A stretch of 64,000 bases of DNA from Marinobacter pelagius (GTDB lineage: Bacteria; Pseudomonadota; Gammaproteobacteria; Pseudomonadales; Oleiphilaceae). Positions 1 to 8,532 of the stretch are shown here, in pieces; the first letter of the stretch is position 1, and every line of letters begins with the position of its first letter. The notes under the pieces were generated by a model. It made no database searches, was not told the DNA's origin, and saw only the letters and a program-made list of their open reading frames with translations. The position numbers and the translations under genes were made by a program. Where the stretch lies: positions 310,001-374,000 of the forward strand of contig NZ_FOUR01000001.1 in NCBI RefSeq assembly GCF_900114925.1. Direction: 5' to 3'.

Positions 1-1
1 G

Positions 2-1243
2 GAAGATACCGACTTCCTGCTGCAGGGCTTTGTCATCCAGAACAAGTCCGAACTTCAGGCCCTTCAGGCCCAATGCCAGTTCGTGTTTATCGAAGGCCGC
101 GTCGAGGCGGCCGCACCCGCAGCCCAATCGGAACAACCCGCCCGGAAACGCTTCAGCCTGTTCGGCAAGCGCAAGAAATACCCGGCCCAGCAGCCCCCCC
201 CGGCGGCCTCGTCCCGGAGCAAACTGCCCCGCAAGCGCGTCAATTACATCAACAAGGTGAGCATGTCGGAGGAAATGGGTCCGGCGGTGATGCGTTTCGA
301 GGAGGCCAGAGACACCGCGAAATCCCTGATGGCCGGGCTTCGCCTGGGGCGCACCCTGGATCTGAACAATGCCCGGAAAGTGGTCAACAGTTGCGTGGAC
401 AGCGTTCTGAGAAACGAGAATGCCCTGTTGCTGCTCACCAAGATCAAGAATCAGGACGAATACACCGCCGAGCATTGCATCAACGTGTCGATCCTCTCTG
501 CCGCGTTTGGCAAGCACCTGGGACTGCTGGAAGGGGAAATCCGCAACCTGGCCCTGTGCGGGCTGCTGCACGATGTTGGCAAGACCCGGATTCCGGACCG
601 GGTCCTGAACAAGCCCGGCGCCCTGACCCCGGACGAATTCAGCATCATGCGGGAACATACCAATCACGGCCGTACCATCCTCATGGGCACCAGCAATGCC
701 TTGGCAACGGCAGTGGACGTAGCCTTCAGCCACCATGAACGGATGGACGGTTCCGGCTACCCGCGCGGGCTGCAGAGCCACCAGATTCCGCTGTTTGCGA
801 AAATGGTCGGCCTGGTGGACACCTACGACGCCATCACCAGCAACCGGATCTACGACAAGGGCCGGGCCTCCATGCAGGCGCTGGAGATTATCCACACCCA
901 CCGGGGCACCCAGTTCGACGAGGAACTGGCCGAGGCCTTTATCCAGATGATCGGTGTCTACCCACCCGGTTCGATCGTGGAAATGCACAACGGCGAAGTG
1001 GGCATCGTGGTGGAAACCCGCCCCGGCCAGAAGCTCAAGCCCAAGGTCCTGCTGGTGCGGGAAGCAGACAAAACCCTGCTCGAACCCTACCGGCTGATCG
1101 ACCTGATGACCTCACCCGATGATCACGCCGGCAACACCTATCGCATCAAGAAAGAAGTGCCGGATGGCAGCTTCGACATCGTCTTGCAGGACTTCGTGGA
1201 TCAGGGGCTGATCACCAGCAAACCTTCACAACCAGCCCCGTAA
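2..1243 (+). CDS. HD-GYP domain cyclic-di-GMP phosphodiesterase, 5'-truncated by the window
   Basis: The reading frame is open from base 2, so the true start lies upstream of the window. The visible N-terminal residues (LLQGFVI, then QCQFVFIEG) fit the DUF3391 domain that often precedes HD-GYP domains. A basic linker follows, then the HD motif HDVGKTRIPD and the GYP-type motif HHERMDGSGYPRGL with its metal-binding histidines intact. By family knowledge such proteins hydrolyse cyclic-di-GMP and favour motility over biofilm. The end is the TAA at 1241-1243, six bases before the convergent thioesterase gene. The family is well supported; activity and exact function are inferred. Confidence 0.9.
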   Translation, partial: EDTDFLLQGFVIQNKSELQALQAQCQFVFIEGRVEAAAPAAQSEQPARKRFSLFGKRKKYPAQQPPPAASSRSKLPRKRVNYINKVSMSEEMGPAVMRFEEARDTAKSLMAGLRLGRTLDLNNARKVVNSCVDSVLRNENALLLLTKIKNQDEYTAEHCINVSILSAAFGKHLGLLEGEIRNLALCGLLHDVGKTRIPDRVLNKPGALTPDEFSIMREHTNHGRTILMGTSNALATAVDVAFSHHERMDGSGYPRGLQSHQIPLFAKMVGLVDTYDAITSNRIYDKGRASMQALEIIHTHRGTQFDEELAEAFIQMIGVYPPGSIVEMHNGEVGIVVETRPGQKLKPKVLLVREADKTLLEPYRLIDLMTSPDDHAGNTYRIKKEVPDGSFDIVLQDFVDQGLITSKPSQPAP

Positions 1244-1248
1244 TCCGA

Positions 1249-1677
1249 TTATCCCGGGCGCTTGGTAACCGCCATGGTCAGGCGTGAGATACAGGTGGTT
1301 TTGCCCTCTTCGTTCTCGATGCGGATTTCCCAGACCTGGGTGGCGCTTCCGATATGCAGGGCGGTGGCGGTTCCGTAAACCCAGCCCTTGCTGACCGGAC
1401 GGATGTGGTTGGCGTTGATTTCCAGACCCACGGCAACGGTACCGGGATCCTTCAGGCAACAGTTGGCGGCCATGCTGCCCAGGGTTTCCGCCAGCACCAC
1501 CGAGGCACCGCCATGCAGGATACCGAACGGCTGGACCGTTCGCTCATCCACCGGCATGCGGCCCTTCACGTAATTGTCACCGACTTCGAGGTATTCAATG
1601 CCCATGTGACCAACAGCCGTTTTCCGGCTGGCTTCCATCATTTGCTCAAGATTCGGGGTTCTGGTCCAGATTGCCAT
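1249..1677 (-). CDS. Hotdog-fold acyl-CoA thioesterase (PaaI/MenI-like)
   Basis: 142 aa, the normal size for a single hotdog domain. The motif FGILHGGASVVLAETLGS is the signature of the PaaI/YdiI (MenI) thioesterase group, where HGG and the downstream Glu shape the active site on the central helix. These enzymes hydrolyse aryl- or acyl-CoA thioesters in the cytoplasm; the substrate here cannot be read from sequence. The gene converges on the HD-GYP gene (5 bases between stops) and is divergent from the cytochrome c' gene, sharing a 139-base region. The ATG at 1677 is the natural start. A role in phenylacetate or menaquinone metabolism is possible but not supported by neighbours. Confidence 0.85.
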   Translation of the reverse strand: MAIWTRTPNLEQMMEASRKTAVGHMGIEYLEVGDNYVKGRMPVDERTVQPFGILHGGASVVLAETLGSMAANCCLKDPGTVAVGLEINANHIRPVSKGWVYGTATALHIGSATQVWEIRIENEEGKTTCISRLTMAVTKRPG

Positions 1678-1816
1678 GGTGGTATGTTGCTCCTGAATTG
1701 AACTTTTCCAGCGAGGGTTTGTCTGGAAAGAGTCTATACGGGTAGCATGCTTACCACCATTCCTTTAAGGAAGATTTTTGTTCGACCGTCACACCAACGA
1801 GAGAGGGAACTGACTC

Positions 1817-2281
1817 ATGAAGAAAGCTGGTATTTTTTCCGCCACTGTACTCGCGGCCGCACTGACCACACCGGTCATGGCGCAACTGGACGTGGAAGAG
1901 CAGATCGAGAAACGTCAGGCCGCATTCCAGTTTGCCGCCTGGAACATGGGCAAGATCAAGGCACAGGCCGTGGATGAGAGCGTTGCCTATGATGCCGACC
2001 AGATGCAGGCTGCCGCCAACGCAGTCGCTGCCGTCGCCAACTCCGGTCTGGGTGCGCTGTTCGGCCCCGGTACCGGCATGGATCAGAACGACAACACCAA
2101 GCTGAAGCCGGACTTTTTCGACGAGCCGGACAAGGCCCGGGAAGTGGCCATCAACTTCGCCCAGCAAGCCACCAAGCTGAAGGAAGTGGCCGCCACCGGT
2201 GACAAGGCTGCCCTGGCAAGCCAGTTCAGTGAAGTGGGCAAGGCCTGTAAGGCCTGCCACGACCGCTACCGGGCCGAGTAA
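1817..2281 (+). CDS. Periplasmic class II cytochrome c (cytochrome c'/c-556 family)
   Basis: 154 aa with a cleavable signal peptide (MKKAGIFSATVLAAALTT, cleavage probably after PVMA). The mature part is a four-helix-bundle type sequence whose haem-binding motif CKACH lies at the extreme C-terminus (CKACHDRYRAE), the hallmark of class II cytochromes c. A GAGAGAGGGA purine run about 7 bases before the ATG is a good ribosome-binding site. The cytochrome b561 gene converges on it with only 12 bases between stops, so the two may serve the same periplasmic electron-transfer or NO-binding process. The sixth-ligand state (c' versus c-556) is not determined. Confidence 0.92.
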   Translation: MKKAGIFSATVLAAALTTPVMAQLDVEEQIEKRQAAFQFAAWNMGKIKAQAVDESVAYDADQMQAAANAVAAVANSGLGALFGPGTGMDQNDNTKLKPDFFDEPDKAREVAINFAQQATKLKEVAATGDKAALASQFSEVGKACKACHDRYRAE

Positions 2282-2293
2282 GCCCTCAGGTCT

Positions 2294-2977
2294 TTACCAC
2301 CCCAGATCCTGGGGTGGAGGTGGCGGCGGAGGCAGCAGCCCGCCCGTCGCCACCCAGATCACCCCGGCGGAGACCGCCACGGCAAACAGGAAGGCATTGA
2401 TGCCGGCCATGCCGGTGTCTTCGCCCTGCCCCTCCGGCACCTCTTTTCGACCGGTAATCATTGGCTTGACCAGGTTGTCCTTGCGCACGTGGGTGTAATA
2501 CAGCACCGCCAGGATATGCAGGGCAATCAGGCCGTACAGCACCCATTCCGCCAGTTTGTGCCAGCGGGTGAACAGTTCATTCCACTCCGAGGACACCGCG
2601 CGGTATAGGGGACCATTGAAGGCAATCTCGTCAGTGGCAAACAGACCGGTGACCGCCTGCAAGGCGAACAGGCCAATCAGCGCCAACACCGACAGGGCTC
2701 CGAGAGGATTGTGCCCCACGCCCTGCCACTCGCCTCTGAGATAACGACGAACCGCCGACGGCCCGCGGACAAAGCTGGCAAACTGGGCGTGCCGGCTGCC
2801 CACAAACCCCCACACGACCCGGAAGCTCAGAAGTGCCAGCACCATCAGGCCAAATCGCTCGTGCCACACCATCCAGGTCCCGCCCAGCTTCACCGTCGCA
2901 ATGGCACCTGCCACCGCAACGACCAGCAACCAGTGGAACAACCGGATCGGCAGATCCCAGAGCTGTATGGTTTTCAT
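2294..2977 (-). CDS. Membrane cytochrome b561-family protein with a poly-proline tail
   Basis: 227 aa. Several hydrophobic helices carry conserved histidines at about 15, 39, 140 and 154 (LFHWLLV, VWHERFG, RWHKLAEW, ALHILAVL), the pattern of di-haem Ni,Fe-hydrogenase-type cytochrome b/b561 proteins. It probably moves electrons between the quinone pool and a periplasmic partner; the convergent cytochrome c' gene is an obvious candidate. A late hydrophobic segment is followed by seven consecutive prolines (216-222) and QDLGW, an unusual ending encoded by a GGTGGCGG-rich stretch. The start is the ATG at 2977. Family confident, partner inferred. Confidence 0.9.
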   Translation of the reverse strand: MKTIQLWDLPIRLFHWLLVVAVAGAIATVKLGGTWMVWHERFGLMVLALLSFRVVWGFVGSRHAQFASFVRGPSAVRRYLRGEWQGVGHNPLGALSVLALIGLFALQAVTGLFATDEIAFNGPLYRAVSSEWNELFTRWHKLAEWVLYGLIALHILAVLYYTHVRKDNLVKPMITGRKEVPEGQGEDTGMAGINAFLFAVAVSAGVIWVATGGLLPPPPPPPQDLGW

Positions 2978-3051
2978 GCGCTTACCTTTTCCCTGTCAGC
3001 AAAACGAAGTCTGGTGGACACCGGTAAGCTTGCTAAGTTCCCGGACGGGAG

Positions 3052-4434
3052 TCAATAAACCCGGACCAATTCCTGTTTCTCCCAGCCGAGCCGGCCGGTT
3101 TCCACAACCTGGCGGCGAATACCCGGCACCGGCCGGATCATGAACAGGTCGCCGTCGCGGCCCACCAGGGTCCGGGGCACACCGCAGGCCCGGGCAATAT
3201 CCGCATTGGTCTCCATGTGTTCCATCTCACCATGGACCGGAATCGCCAGGTTGGGTTTCACCCATCGGTACATGGTTTCCAGTTCCTCCTGGGCCGGATG
3301 ACCGGAGGCGTGGATGGGAACGCCGGCGTCTTCGGCGGTGATCACCCGGACGCCCAGCTCCTTCAGTCTCGAGATCAGCGCTGCAATGGCCTCCTCGTTA
3401 CCCGGGATCGCCCGTGCGCTGAAGATCACGGTATCACCGGCCTCCAGCTCGAAGTCCGGATGGTTGCCCATCGCCAGCCGCCGAAGCGCGGTCCTGGGCT
3501 CGCCCTGGCTGCCGGTCGCCACCGCCAGCACCTCTTCCCGGGGCAGGTAACCTAGGTGGGACGGATTGATCAGTTCATCGGCCCGGTCCCAGATTCCCGC
3601 TGCCTTGGCGGCACCACTCATGTTGATCAGGGAGCGCCCCAGCAGCCCCATGTAACGGCCGGTCTCCCGGGCGATCCCCGCCAGGGTATGCAGCCGGGCA
3701 ATGTTGCTGCCAAAGCAGGTCACCACAACACGGCCTTCGGCGCTGCGCACAGCGTCCAGAAGCCCCTTGTGCAGGGCCGCCTCGGACAGGGAATGCCCCT
3801 TCACCGTGGCGTTGGTGGAATCGCAGACCATGGCAGCCACCCCTTCCTCGGCAAGATCGGTGAAGGTCCTGGGCGAGTAGCCGTGGCCAACGAGGGGCTG
3901 GTCATCCAGCTTCCAGTCACCGCTGTGGAAGATGTTGCCTTGGGGTGTACGGATCATCAGGGCATTGGGATCAGGAATGGAATGGGTCAGCGCCAGCCAT
4001 TGCACACTGAACGGACCGATCTGCTTTTCCTCACCGGTATTGACCTCGATGATGGGCACCCGGTGCAGCAGGTCGAATTCCGCCAGCTTCCGGCGCAGGA
4101 TCTCGGCGGTGAACCGGCTGGTGTAGACCGGGCATTGCAGCATCGGCCACAGGTAAGGCACCGCTCCGACGTGATCCTCGTGGGCATGGGTGATCACCAG
4201 GCCTGCGAGCTGTTCGCGACGATCGGCGATAAAGGCCGGGTCGGCCATCTGTACCGGCGGCTCGCCACGGTGATGTACGGTGCCATCGGCGGCAATCCGG
4301 CCCGGTTTCGGGAAGGTGACACCGCAATCCACCATCAGCCACTGACCATCGTGACCGTAGAGGTTCAGGTTCATGCCGATTTCGCCGGTGCCGCCAAGGG
4401 GTAAAAACCAGAGGTCATTGTGGTCCGGGGTCAT
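3052..4434 (-). CDS. RNase J-like metallo-beta-lactamase-fold hydrolase
   Basis: 460 aa. The beta-CASP/MBL signature HAHEDHVG (His83, His85, Asp87, His88) gives the two-zinc site, followed by FHSGDWK and VCDSTNAT motifs and a C-terminal IHASGHPAQEEL segment typical of RNase J and relatives. Known members are RNA endo-/5'-exonucleases. It is shorter than Firmicutes RNase J (about 555 aa) because the C-terminal domain is reduced. Its ATG overlaps the stop of the upstream solute-binding-protein gene by four bases (ATGA), so they are probably co-translated. No functional reason for that pairing is visible. RNA as the substrate is inferred from family. Confidence 0.85.
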   Translation of the reverse strand: MTPDHNDLWFLPLGGTGEIGMNLNLYGHDGQWLMVDCGVTFPKPGRIAADGTVHHRGEPPVQMADPAFIADRREQLAGLVITHAHEDHVGAVPYLWPMLQCPVYTSRFTAEILRRKLAEFDLLHRVPIIEVNTGEEKQIGPFSVQWLALTHSIPDPNALMIRTPQGNIFHSGDWKLDDQPLVGHGYSPRTFTDLAEEGVAAMVCDSTNATVKGHSLSEAALHKGLLDAVRSAEGRVVVTCFGSNIARLHTLAGIARETGRYMGLLGRSLINMSGAAKAAGIWDRADELINPSHLGYLPREEVLAVATGSQGEPRTALRRLAMGNHPDFELEAGDTVIFSARAIPGNEEAIAALISRLKELGVRVITAEDAGVPIHASGHPAQEELETMYRWVKPNLAIPVHGEMEHMETNADIARACGVPRTLVGRDGDLFMIRPVPGIRRQVVETGRLGWEKQELVRVY

Positions 4435-5183
4435 TGCGGGGAGTTTTCCAGGTATTTCAGCACCAGAGCCTCGTGAGTTCCGTTCATTTCAAGCAGTTTC
4501 AGGGCCGCACGAATGTCATCGGCATAGGCCAGGGCCGGGGAATCCTTGGCAACCGCGATCCACGAGCGCTCCCCCGGCACGAAGAACGGCGACACACGGG
4601 CCGCCAGATCCAGTTGCCTGACAGTGTACAGCCCCACCAGTTCCGGCGCGATCACCACATCGACCCGGCCCCTGGCCATCATCAGCATCAGGTTCTCATA
4701 GCGGGTTGCCGGCTCTTTCATCAGATTCTCGTCACTGTCGAATCGGTTGAAATAGCGCGCGCCCTCAAGCACCCCGATGCGTTTTCCGTAAAGGTCCGAA
4801 TATCGCTCAATCCGGTGATTGTCATTGAGATAGAAAAACAGCCGGCGTTCCGGCGGGAAGGCCGGCGCCACGAATTCCAGCTGCGCGTCCCGCGCTTCGG
4901 TGCGTAACGGGCCAAGCATGATATCCACCTCGCCCTGGGTCACCATCCGGAGGACACGGCGGAAGGGGGCTTCCCGGTAATGCACCTGCCAACCGAGCAA
5001 ATCCGCGATTTCCTCGAAGATTTCCACGTAGAGGCCACTGTTCACTTCGGCTTCGATAATGCGGTAGGGAGGTGCGTGATTCACTCCCACCGTCACCTCC
5101 AACGGCTCGACGGTTTCTGTGCCCTGTTGTGCCATGGCCGGCAACGCCACCAGCACCAACAGGAGAGTAATGATACGTCCCAT
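4431..5183 (-). CDS. Periplasmic family 3 solute-binding protein (amino-acid-type)
   Basis: About 250 aa with a signal peptide (MGRIITLLLVLVALPAMAQ). The body reads as a SBP_bac_3 domain: VGVNHAPPYR near the start, a glutamate-rich lobe, VDIMLGPLRTEARDAQLEF, and YGKRIGVLEG. The first possible codon is TTG at 5186, but the ATG at 5183 with an AAAGGG upstream is the better start. No ABC permease or ATPase gene is adjacent. Many marine gammaproteobacterial homologues are stand-alone periplasmic binding proteins, so it may be a sensor or orphan binder rather than part of a transporter. It overlaps the RNase J-like gene by four bases. Confidence 0.85.
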   Translation of the reverse strand: MGRIITLLLVLVALPAMAQQGTETVEPLEVTVGVNHAPPYRIIEAEVNSGLYVEIFEEIADLLGWQVHYREAPFRRVLRMVTQGEVDIMLGPLRTEARDAQLEFVAPAFPPERRLFFYLNDNHRIERYSDLYGKRIGVLEGARYFNRFDSDENLMKEPATRYENLMLMMARGRVDVVIAPELVGLYTVRQLDLAARVSPFFVPGERSWIAVAKDSPALAYADDIRAALKLLEMNGTHEALVLKYLENSPQ

Positions 5184-5383
5184 CAACAGCGCCCTTTCCC
5201 CGAAGCCTCACTCGCCAGAGCTTGAGACCTATTGGTTTTAATCACCGTTCAGTATAGCCGTTCCAGATCTACCCCCCGTGAATTTACGTATGCACGGTTG
5301 AATCCGGACTGATCCGATGCCATTTCCTGAGGTATATCGGACAAAACGTGCCATTCATTCCGAAACGAGAGGTACCGACCTGT

Positions 5384-6067
5384 ATGAAGATCCTGATGGT
5401 TCTGACATCACACGACCAAATGGGCGACACCGGCCACAAGACCGGTTTCTGGCTCGAAGAGTTCACCGCGCCCTACTACGTGTTCAGGGACGCCGGTGCC
5501 GACATCACCATCGCTTCTCCCAAGGGCGGCCAACCGCCGGTGGACCCGAACAGTGAGGCCGAAGGCGCACTGACCGAGACCACCGAGCGCTTCATGAAGG
5601 ACGCCCACGCCAAGGAAATGCTCGCCAGCACCAAGAAGCTGAGCGACGTCGACATGAACGAGTACGACGCCATTTTCTACCCCGGCGGCCACGGCCCGCT
5701 GTGGGACCTGGCCAACGACGAGAAGTCTGTGGCCCTGATCAAGACGGCCTATGAGCAGGACAAGGTGATTGGCGCAGTCTGCCACGCCCCGGCCGTGTTC
5801 AAGAACGTGTTCATCAAGCCTGAGCAGAACCTTGTCGGCGGCCGGAAAGTCACCGGCTTCGCCAACACCGAGGAAGATGCGGTGCAGCTGACCAACATCG
5901 TTCCCTTCCTGGTGGAGGACATGCTCAAGGAAAACGCCGGGGAATACACCCGGGGTGATGACTGGGCACCGCACATCGTGGTCGACGGCAAGCTGATCAC
6001 CGGGCAGAACCCGGCATCCTCCGAGGGGGCTGCCAAGGCGGTGATGCAGGCGTTGCAGGAAGGCTGA
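5384..6067 (+). CDS. DJ-1/PfpI-family protein (type 1 glutamine amidotransferase fold, Hsp31-like)
   Basis: 227 aa from ATG 5384 (MKILMVLTSHD). An upstream in-frame ATG at 5348 lacks a good ribosome-binding site, whereas GAGAGG precedes 5384. The nucleophile elbow is AVCHAPAVF, with the acidic residue in FWLEEF and the loop YPGGHGPLWDL, as in class I DJ-1/Hsp31-type proteins. Family members are reported as glyoxalase III, deglycase-like or chaperone proteins. The cytoplasmic substrate is not predictable. It is followed directly by two palindromic repeats, the second of which could terminate its transcript. Confidence 0.9.
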   Translation: MKILMVLTSHDQMGDTGHKTGFWLEEFTAPYYVFRDAGADITIASPKGGQPPVDPNSEAEGALTETTERFMKDAHAKEMLASTKKLSDVDMNEYDAIFYPGGHGPLWDLANDEKSVALIKTAYEQDKVIGAVCHAPAVFKNVFIKPEQNLVGGRKVTGFANTEEDAVQLTNIVPFLVEDMLKENAGEYTRGDDWAPHIVVDGKLITGQNPASSEGAAKAVMQALQEG

Positions 6068-6081
6068 TTGCCGGCGACGTT

Positions 6082-6111
6082 GGGGTCTGATGAAATGCTT
6101 CATCTGACCCC
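6082..6111. repeat. Imperfect 30-base palindrome, first of a pair
   Basis: The left arm is GGGGTCTGATGAA and the right arm TTCATCTGACCCC. It differs from the second copy (6143-6172) by an A-to-T change in the left arm and by the central bases. Two near-identical palindromes about 60 bases apart resemble REP/BIME-type intergenic repeats. It also lies just after the DJ-1 gene stop and may act in transcript termination. Confidence 0.75.
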
Positions 6112-6142
6112 GACTTCAACCTCCGAAGCCCGACCCGAACCT

Positions 6143-6172
6143 GGGGTCAGATGAAAGCTTTCATCTGACCCC
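6143..6172. repeat. Perfect 30-base palindrome, second of a pair, followed by a T run
   Basis: The left arm GGGGTCAGATGAAAG is matched exactly by its complement, giving 15 base pairs with no loop, followed by TTTTT at 6173-6177. It may be a REP-like element mobilised by a RAYT transposase encoded elsewhere, or a Rho-independent terminator for the DJ-1 gene; the two are not exclusive. No transposase gene is present in the window. Confidence 0.8.
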
Positions 6173-6256
6173 TTTTTAATGTCTCCGGCTCCTCCAATAC
6201 ACATCACCCAGCCTGTGCTATGTTTCTGTGAAACTTCCTGCAGACTGGCCTTTGTC

Positions 6257-6985
6257 ATGAGCAACCCCAAGCACACTCTTTTCTGGATGACACTGTTCCT
6301 CGGCGTGGTTGTGGTCGTTGGTGTTCTTATCCACAAGCCGCTGATGACCGCCTTCATGGCCAACTGGGTCTTCAACCTGCTGATCGTCGGCGTTCTGATT
6401 GTCGGCATCGCCCTGACCTACCGACAGGTGTTTGTACTGTTCCCGGAGCTGCGCTGGATTGCCCAGTTCCGCACCGGGCATGCCGGCCTTTCCGTGGTGC
6501 AGGAACCCCGCCTGCTCAAACCACTGGCCCGGCAGCTGGGCGAAGATGCCAAACGGGATCGCTTCACCCTGTCCACCCTGTCCCTGCGCACGGTGCTGGA
6601 CGGCATTCACTCGCGCATGGATGAGCAGCGGGAGATCACCCGCTATTTCATCAGCCTGCTGGTGTTCCTGGGCTTGCTGGGCACCTTCTGGGGTCTGCTG
6701 GGCACCATCAATGCGGTGGGCCAGGTGATCACCGGACTGGACATGAGCCAGGAGGATTTCGGCAAGGTATTCGCGGAACTGCAGGACGGCCTGCTCAAGC
6801 CGCTGGAAGGCATGGGCACGGCTTTCAGCTCTTCCCTGCTGGGACTCGGCGGTTCCCTGATCCTCGGTTTCCTCGATATCCAGGCCGGCCACGCCCAGAA
6901 CCGGTTCTACGACGGTCTGGAAGAGTGGCTCACCGGCGTCACCAATCTGGTGGACCGGGTCGATGACGAGAAAGAGCTGTCATGA
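6257..6985 (+). CDS. MotA/TolQ/ExbB-like proton-channel protein
   Basis: 243 aa from the ATG at 6257. An upstream extension of 26 codons runs back into the repeat and looks non-coding. Two N-terminal membrane helices (residues about 10-30 and 35-60) precede a cytoplasmic section, and two more follow (LLVFLGLLGTFWGLLGTI and FSSSLLGLGGSLILGFLD). This is the order found in the MotA/TolQ/ExbB superfamily. It overlaps the MotB-like gene by four bases (ATGA), so the pair should form one complex. No flagellar, Tol or TonB genes are nearby, so a non-flagellar stator or force-transducing role is inferred. Confidence 0.85.
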   Translation: MSNPKHTLFWMTLFLGVVVVVGVLIHKPLMTAFMANWVFNLLIVGVLIVGIALTYRQVFVLFPELRWIAQFRTGHAGLSVVQEPRLLKPLARQLGEDAKRDRFTLSTLSLRTVLDGIHSRMDEQREITRYFISLLVFLGLLGTFWGLLGTINAVGQVITGLDMSQEDFGKVFAELQDGLLKPLEGMGTAFSSSLLGLGGSLILGFLDIQAGHAQNRFYDGLEEWLTGVTNLVDRVDDEKELS

Positions 6986-8028
6986 TCGGATCCAAGCGCC
7001 GCAGCCGGAGCAGCACCAACATCTGGCCGGGCTATGTGGATGCCCTGTCCGCCCTGCTGATGCTGGTGATCTTCATGCTGCTGGTCTATGTGGTCAGTCA
7101 GCTCTACCTGTCCCAGACCCTGTCTGACCGTGATACCCAGCTCGCCCGCCTGAACGCCCAGCTGGATGAGCTGTCCGAGCTGCTGGGCCTGGAACGGAGC
7201 AGGACCGAGGCCCTGGAAGAGCAGATGATCACGCTGCAGGATGACTACAGCAGCAGCCTGGCCCGTAACGAAGAGCTGGTAGACCGGCTGGAGTCCACCC
7301 GCGAACAGCTGATGCAACAGACCGCCACCGCCGAAGCCCAGGCCGAGCGTCTGGCCAGCATGGAGGAGTCCATCGACGAGAAGGATGAGATGTCCGCCAG
7401 CCAGCAGGCCATGATCCTGCGCCTGTCCAACCAGATTGCATCCCTTCGGGAACAATTGCGGAAGATAGCCTCGGCGCTGGAGCTTCAGGAACAGATGACC
7501 GAGGAGAAAGAAGAGGAGCTGGCAAAGGTCAGCCAGCGCCTGAACGCCCTGCTCGCCGAGCGGGTGAGCGAGCTGCAGCAGTACCAGTCCGAGTTTTTTG
7601 CGCGGCTCCGCGACATCTTGGCCAGCAACGAGAACATCCGGATCGTGGGCGACCGTTTCCTGTTGCCTTCGGAACTGCTGTTTGCCTCAGGCTCGGCGGA
7701 ACTGGGTGAAGACGGCAAGGGCGAACTCGACAAACTGGCGAACCTGCTCCTCGACGTTGCCGGCAAGATCCCCGAGGATGTCGACTGGATCCTGCGAATT
7801 GATGGCCACACCGACATCGTGCCCATCAATACACCGAAATTCCCGTCGAACTGGGAGCTGTCCACCGCCCGTGCGGTGGCGGTGGTACGCTACCTGGCCG
7901 CCCAGGGGGTACCCGAGCGGCGCATGGTCGCCGCCGGCTTTGGCGAGTTTTTCCCGGTGGCCGAAGGCACCAGCCCGGAAGCGCTGCAGAAGAACCGGCG
8001 GATTGAGTTGAAGCTGACGGACCGGTGA
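6982..8028 (+). CDS. MotB/OmpA-family peptidoglycan-binding partner of the MotA-like protein
   Basis: 348 aa. A single N-terminal membrane helix (YVDALSALLMLVIFMLLVYVV, beginning near residue 15) contains the Asp expected of a MotB/ExbD-type proton path. A long coiled coil follows (about residues 45-200, rich in Leu, Gln and Glu heptads). The C-terminal OmpA-like domain carries RIDGHTDIVPI and NWELSTARAVAVVRYL, which bind peptidoglycan in this family. The coiled coil is longer than in typical MotB and would span a good part of the periplasm. It is translationally coupled to the preceding gene. The cellular task is unknown. Confidence 0.85.
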   Translation: MIGSKRRSRSSTNIWPGYVDALSALLMLVIFMLLVYVVSQLYLSQTLSDRDTQLARLNAQLDELSELLGLERSRTEALEEQMITLQDDYSSSLARNEELVDRLESTREQLMQQTATAEAQAERLASMEESIDEKDEMSASQQAMILRLSNQIASLREQLRKIASALELQEQMTEEKEEELAKVSQRLNALLAERVSELQQYQSEFFARLRDILASNENIRIVGDRFLLPSELLFASGSAELGEDGKGELDKLANLLLDVAGKIPEDVDWILRIDGHTDIVPINTPKFPSNWELSTARAVAVVRYLAAQGVPERRMVAAGFGEFFPVAEGTSPEALQKNRRIELKLTDR

Positions 8029-8142
8029 GTGTGAATTCTGGAAAAAGACGCCATCCATGGCCTAAGATCGCTGATTGTCCTATCAACTAATGCGGACACA
8101 ACCGATGCAAAAATGGTAGAAAAGGAACCTGTTCATAACCGC

Positions 8143-8454
8143 TCAGGGATGCTTGCGCTGGATTGGCTTAGAGATCTTACCAACTACTTTCAATAACAAA
8201 TCACTTCGAGGCTTTATACAGCAGGCCAGAACCCGTCTTTGAGCAAGAGCCTCTTCATCAATATGGGCCTTGCTCATCGGTCGAGCAGCATACTCTCCCT
8301 CAAGGACTTCAACCTGGCAGACTCCACATCCACCGCCCCTACAACCTACTTGAATACCTTTTTTCCCGGCCCCGATCATGCACTCCAGTACGTTCTGGTC
8401 CTGGCGGCAGGTGAAATCAAGCTCCAGTTCTTCAAGATGTACCCGATACTGCAT
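8143..8454 (-). CDS. dmpQ: DmpQ/XylT-like [2Fe-2S] ferredoxin
   Basis: 103 aa chloroplast-type ferredoxin with cluster ligands Cys38, Cys43, Cys46 and Cys78 (CRGGGCGVC then VLACC). In Pseudomonas dmp and xyl clusters this protein re-reduces the oxidised, inactive iron of catechol 2,3-dioxygenase. Here it is the last gene of the lower operon, directly downstream of the second catechol dioxygenase (78 bases between), which supports the same repair role. In CF600 dmpQ lies between dmpP and dmpB, so its position differs. No convincing terminator was found in the 114 bases that separate it from the convergent MotB-like gene. Confidence 0.92.
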   Translation of the reverse strand: MQYRVHLEELELDFTCRQDQNVLECMIGAGKKGIQVGCRGGGCGVCQVEVLEGEYAARPMSKAHIDEEALAQRRVLACCIKPRSDLLLKVVGKISKPIQRKHP

Positions 8455-8532
8455 ATCGAGCCTCCTTCATATTTTTGTAATCAAAGGAGTGGAACAGTCG
8501 CCTTCGAAACACGCCTGTCCCTCACCATCACT

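Noticed and set aside
6257-8028. Zorya-type anti-phage defence (ZorA/ZorB are MotA/MotB relatives)
   Set aside because: The MotA-like protein lacks the long ZorA tail, and no ZorC, ZorD or ZorE gene follows; the next gene is a ferredoxin on the opposite strand.
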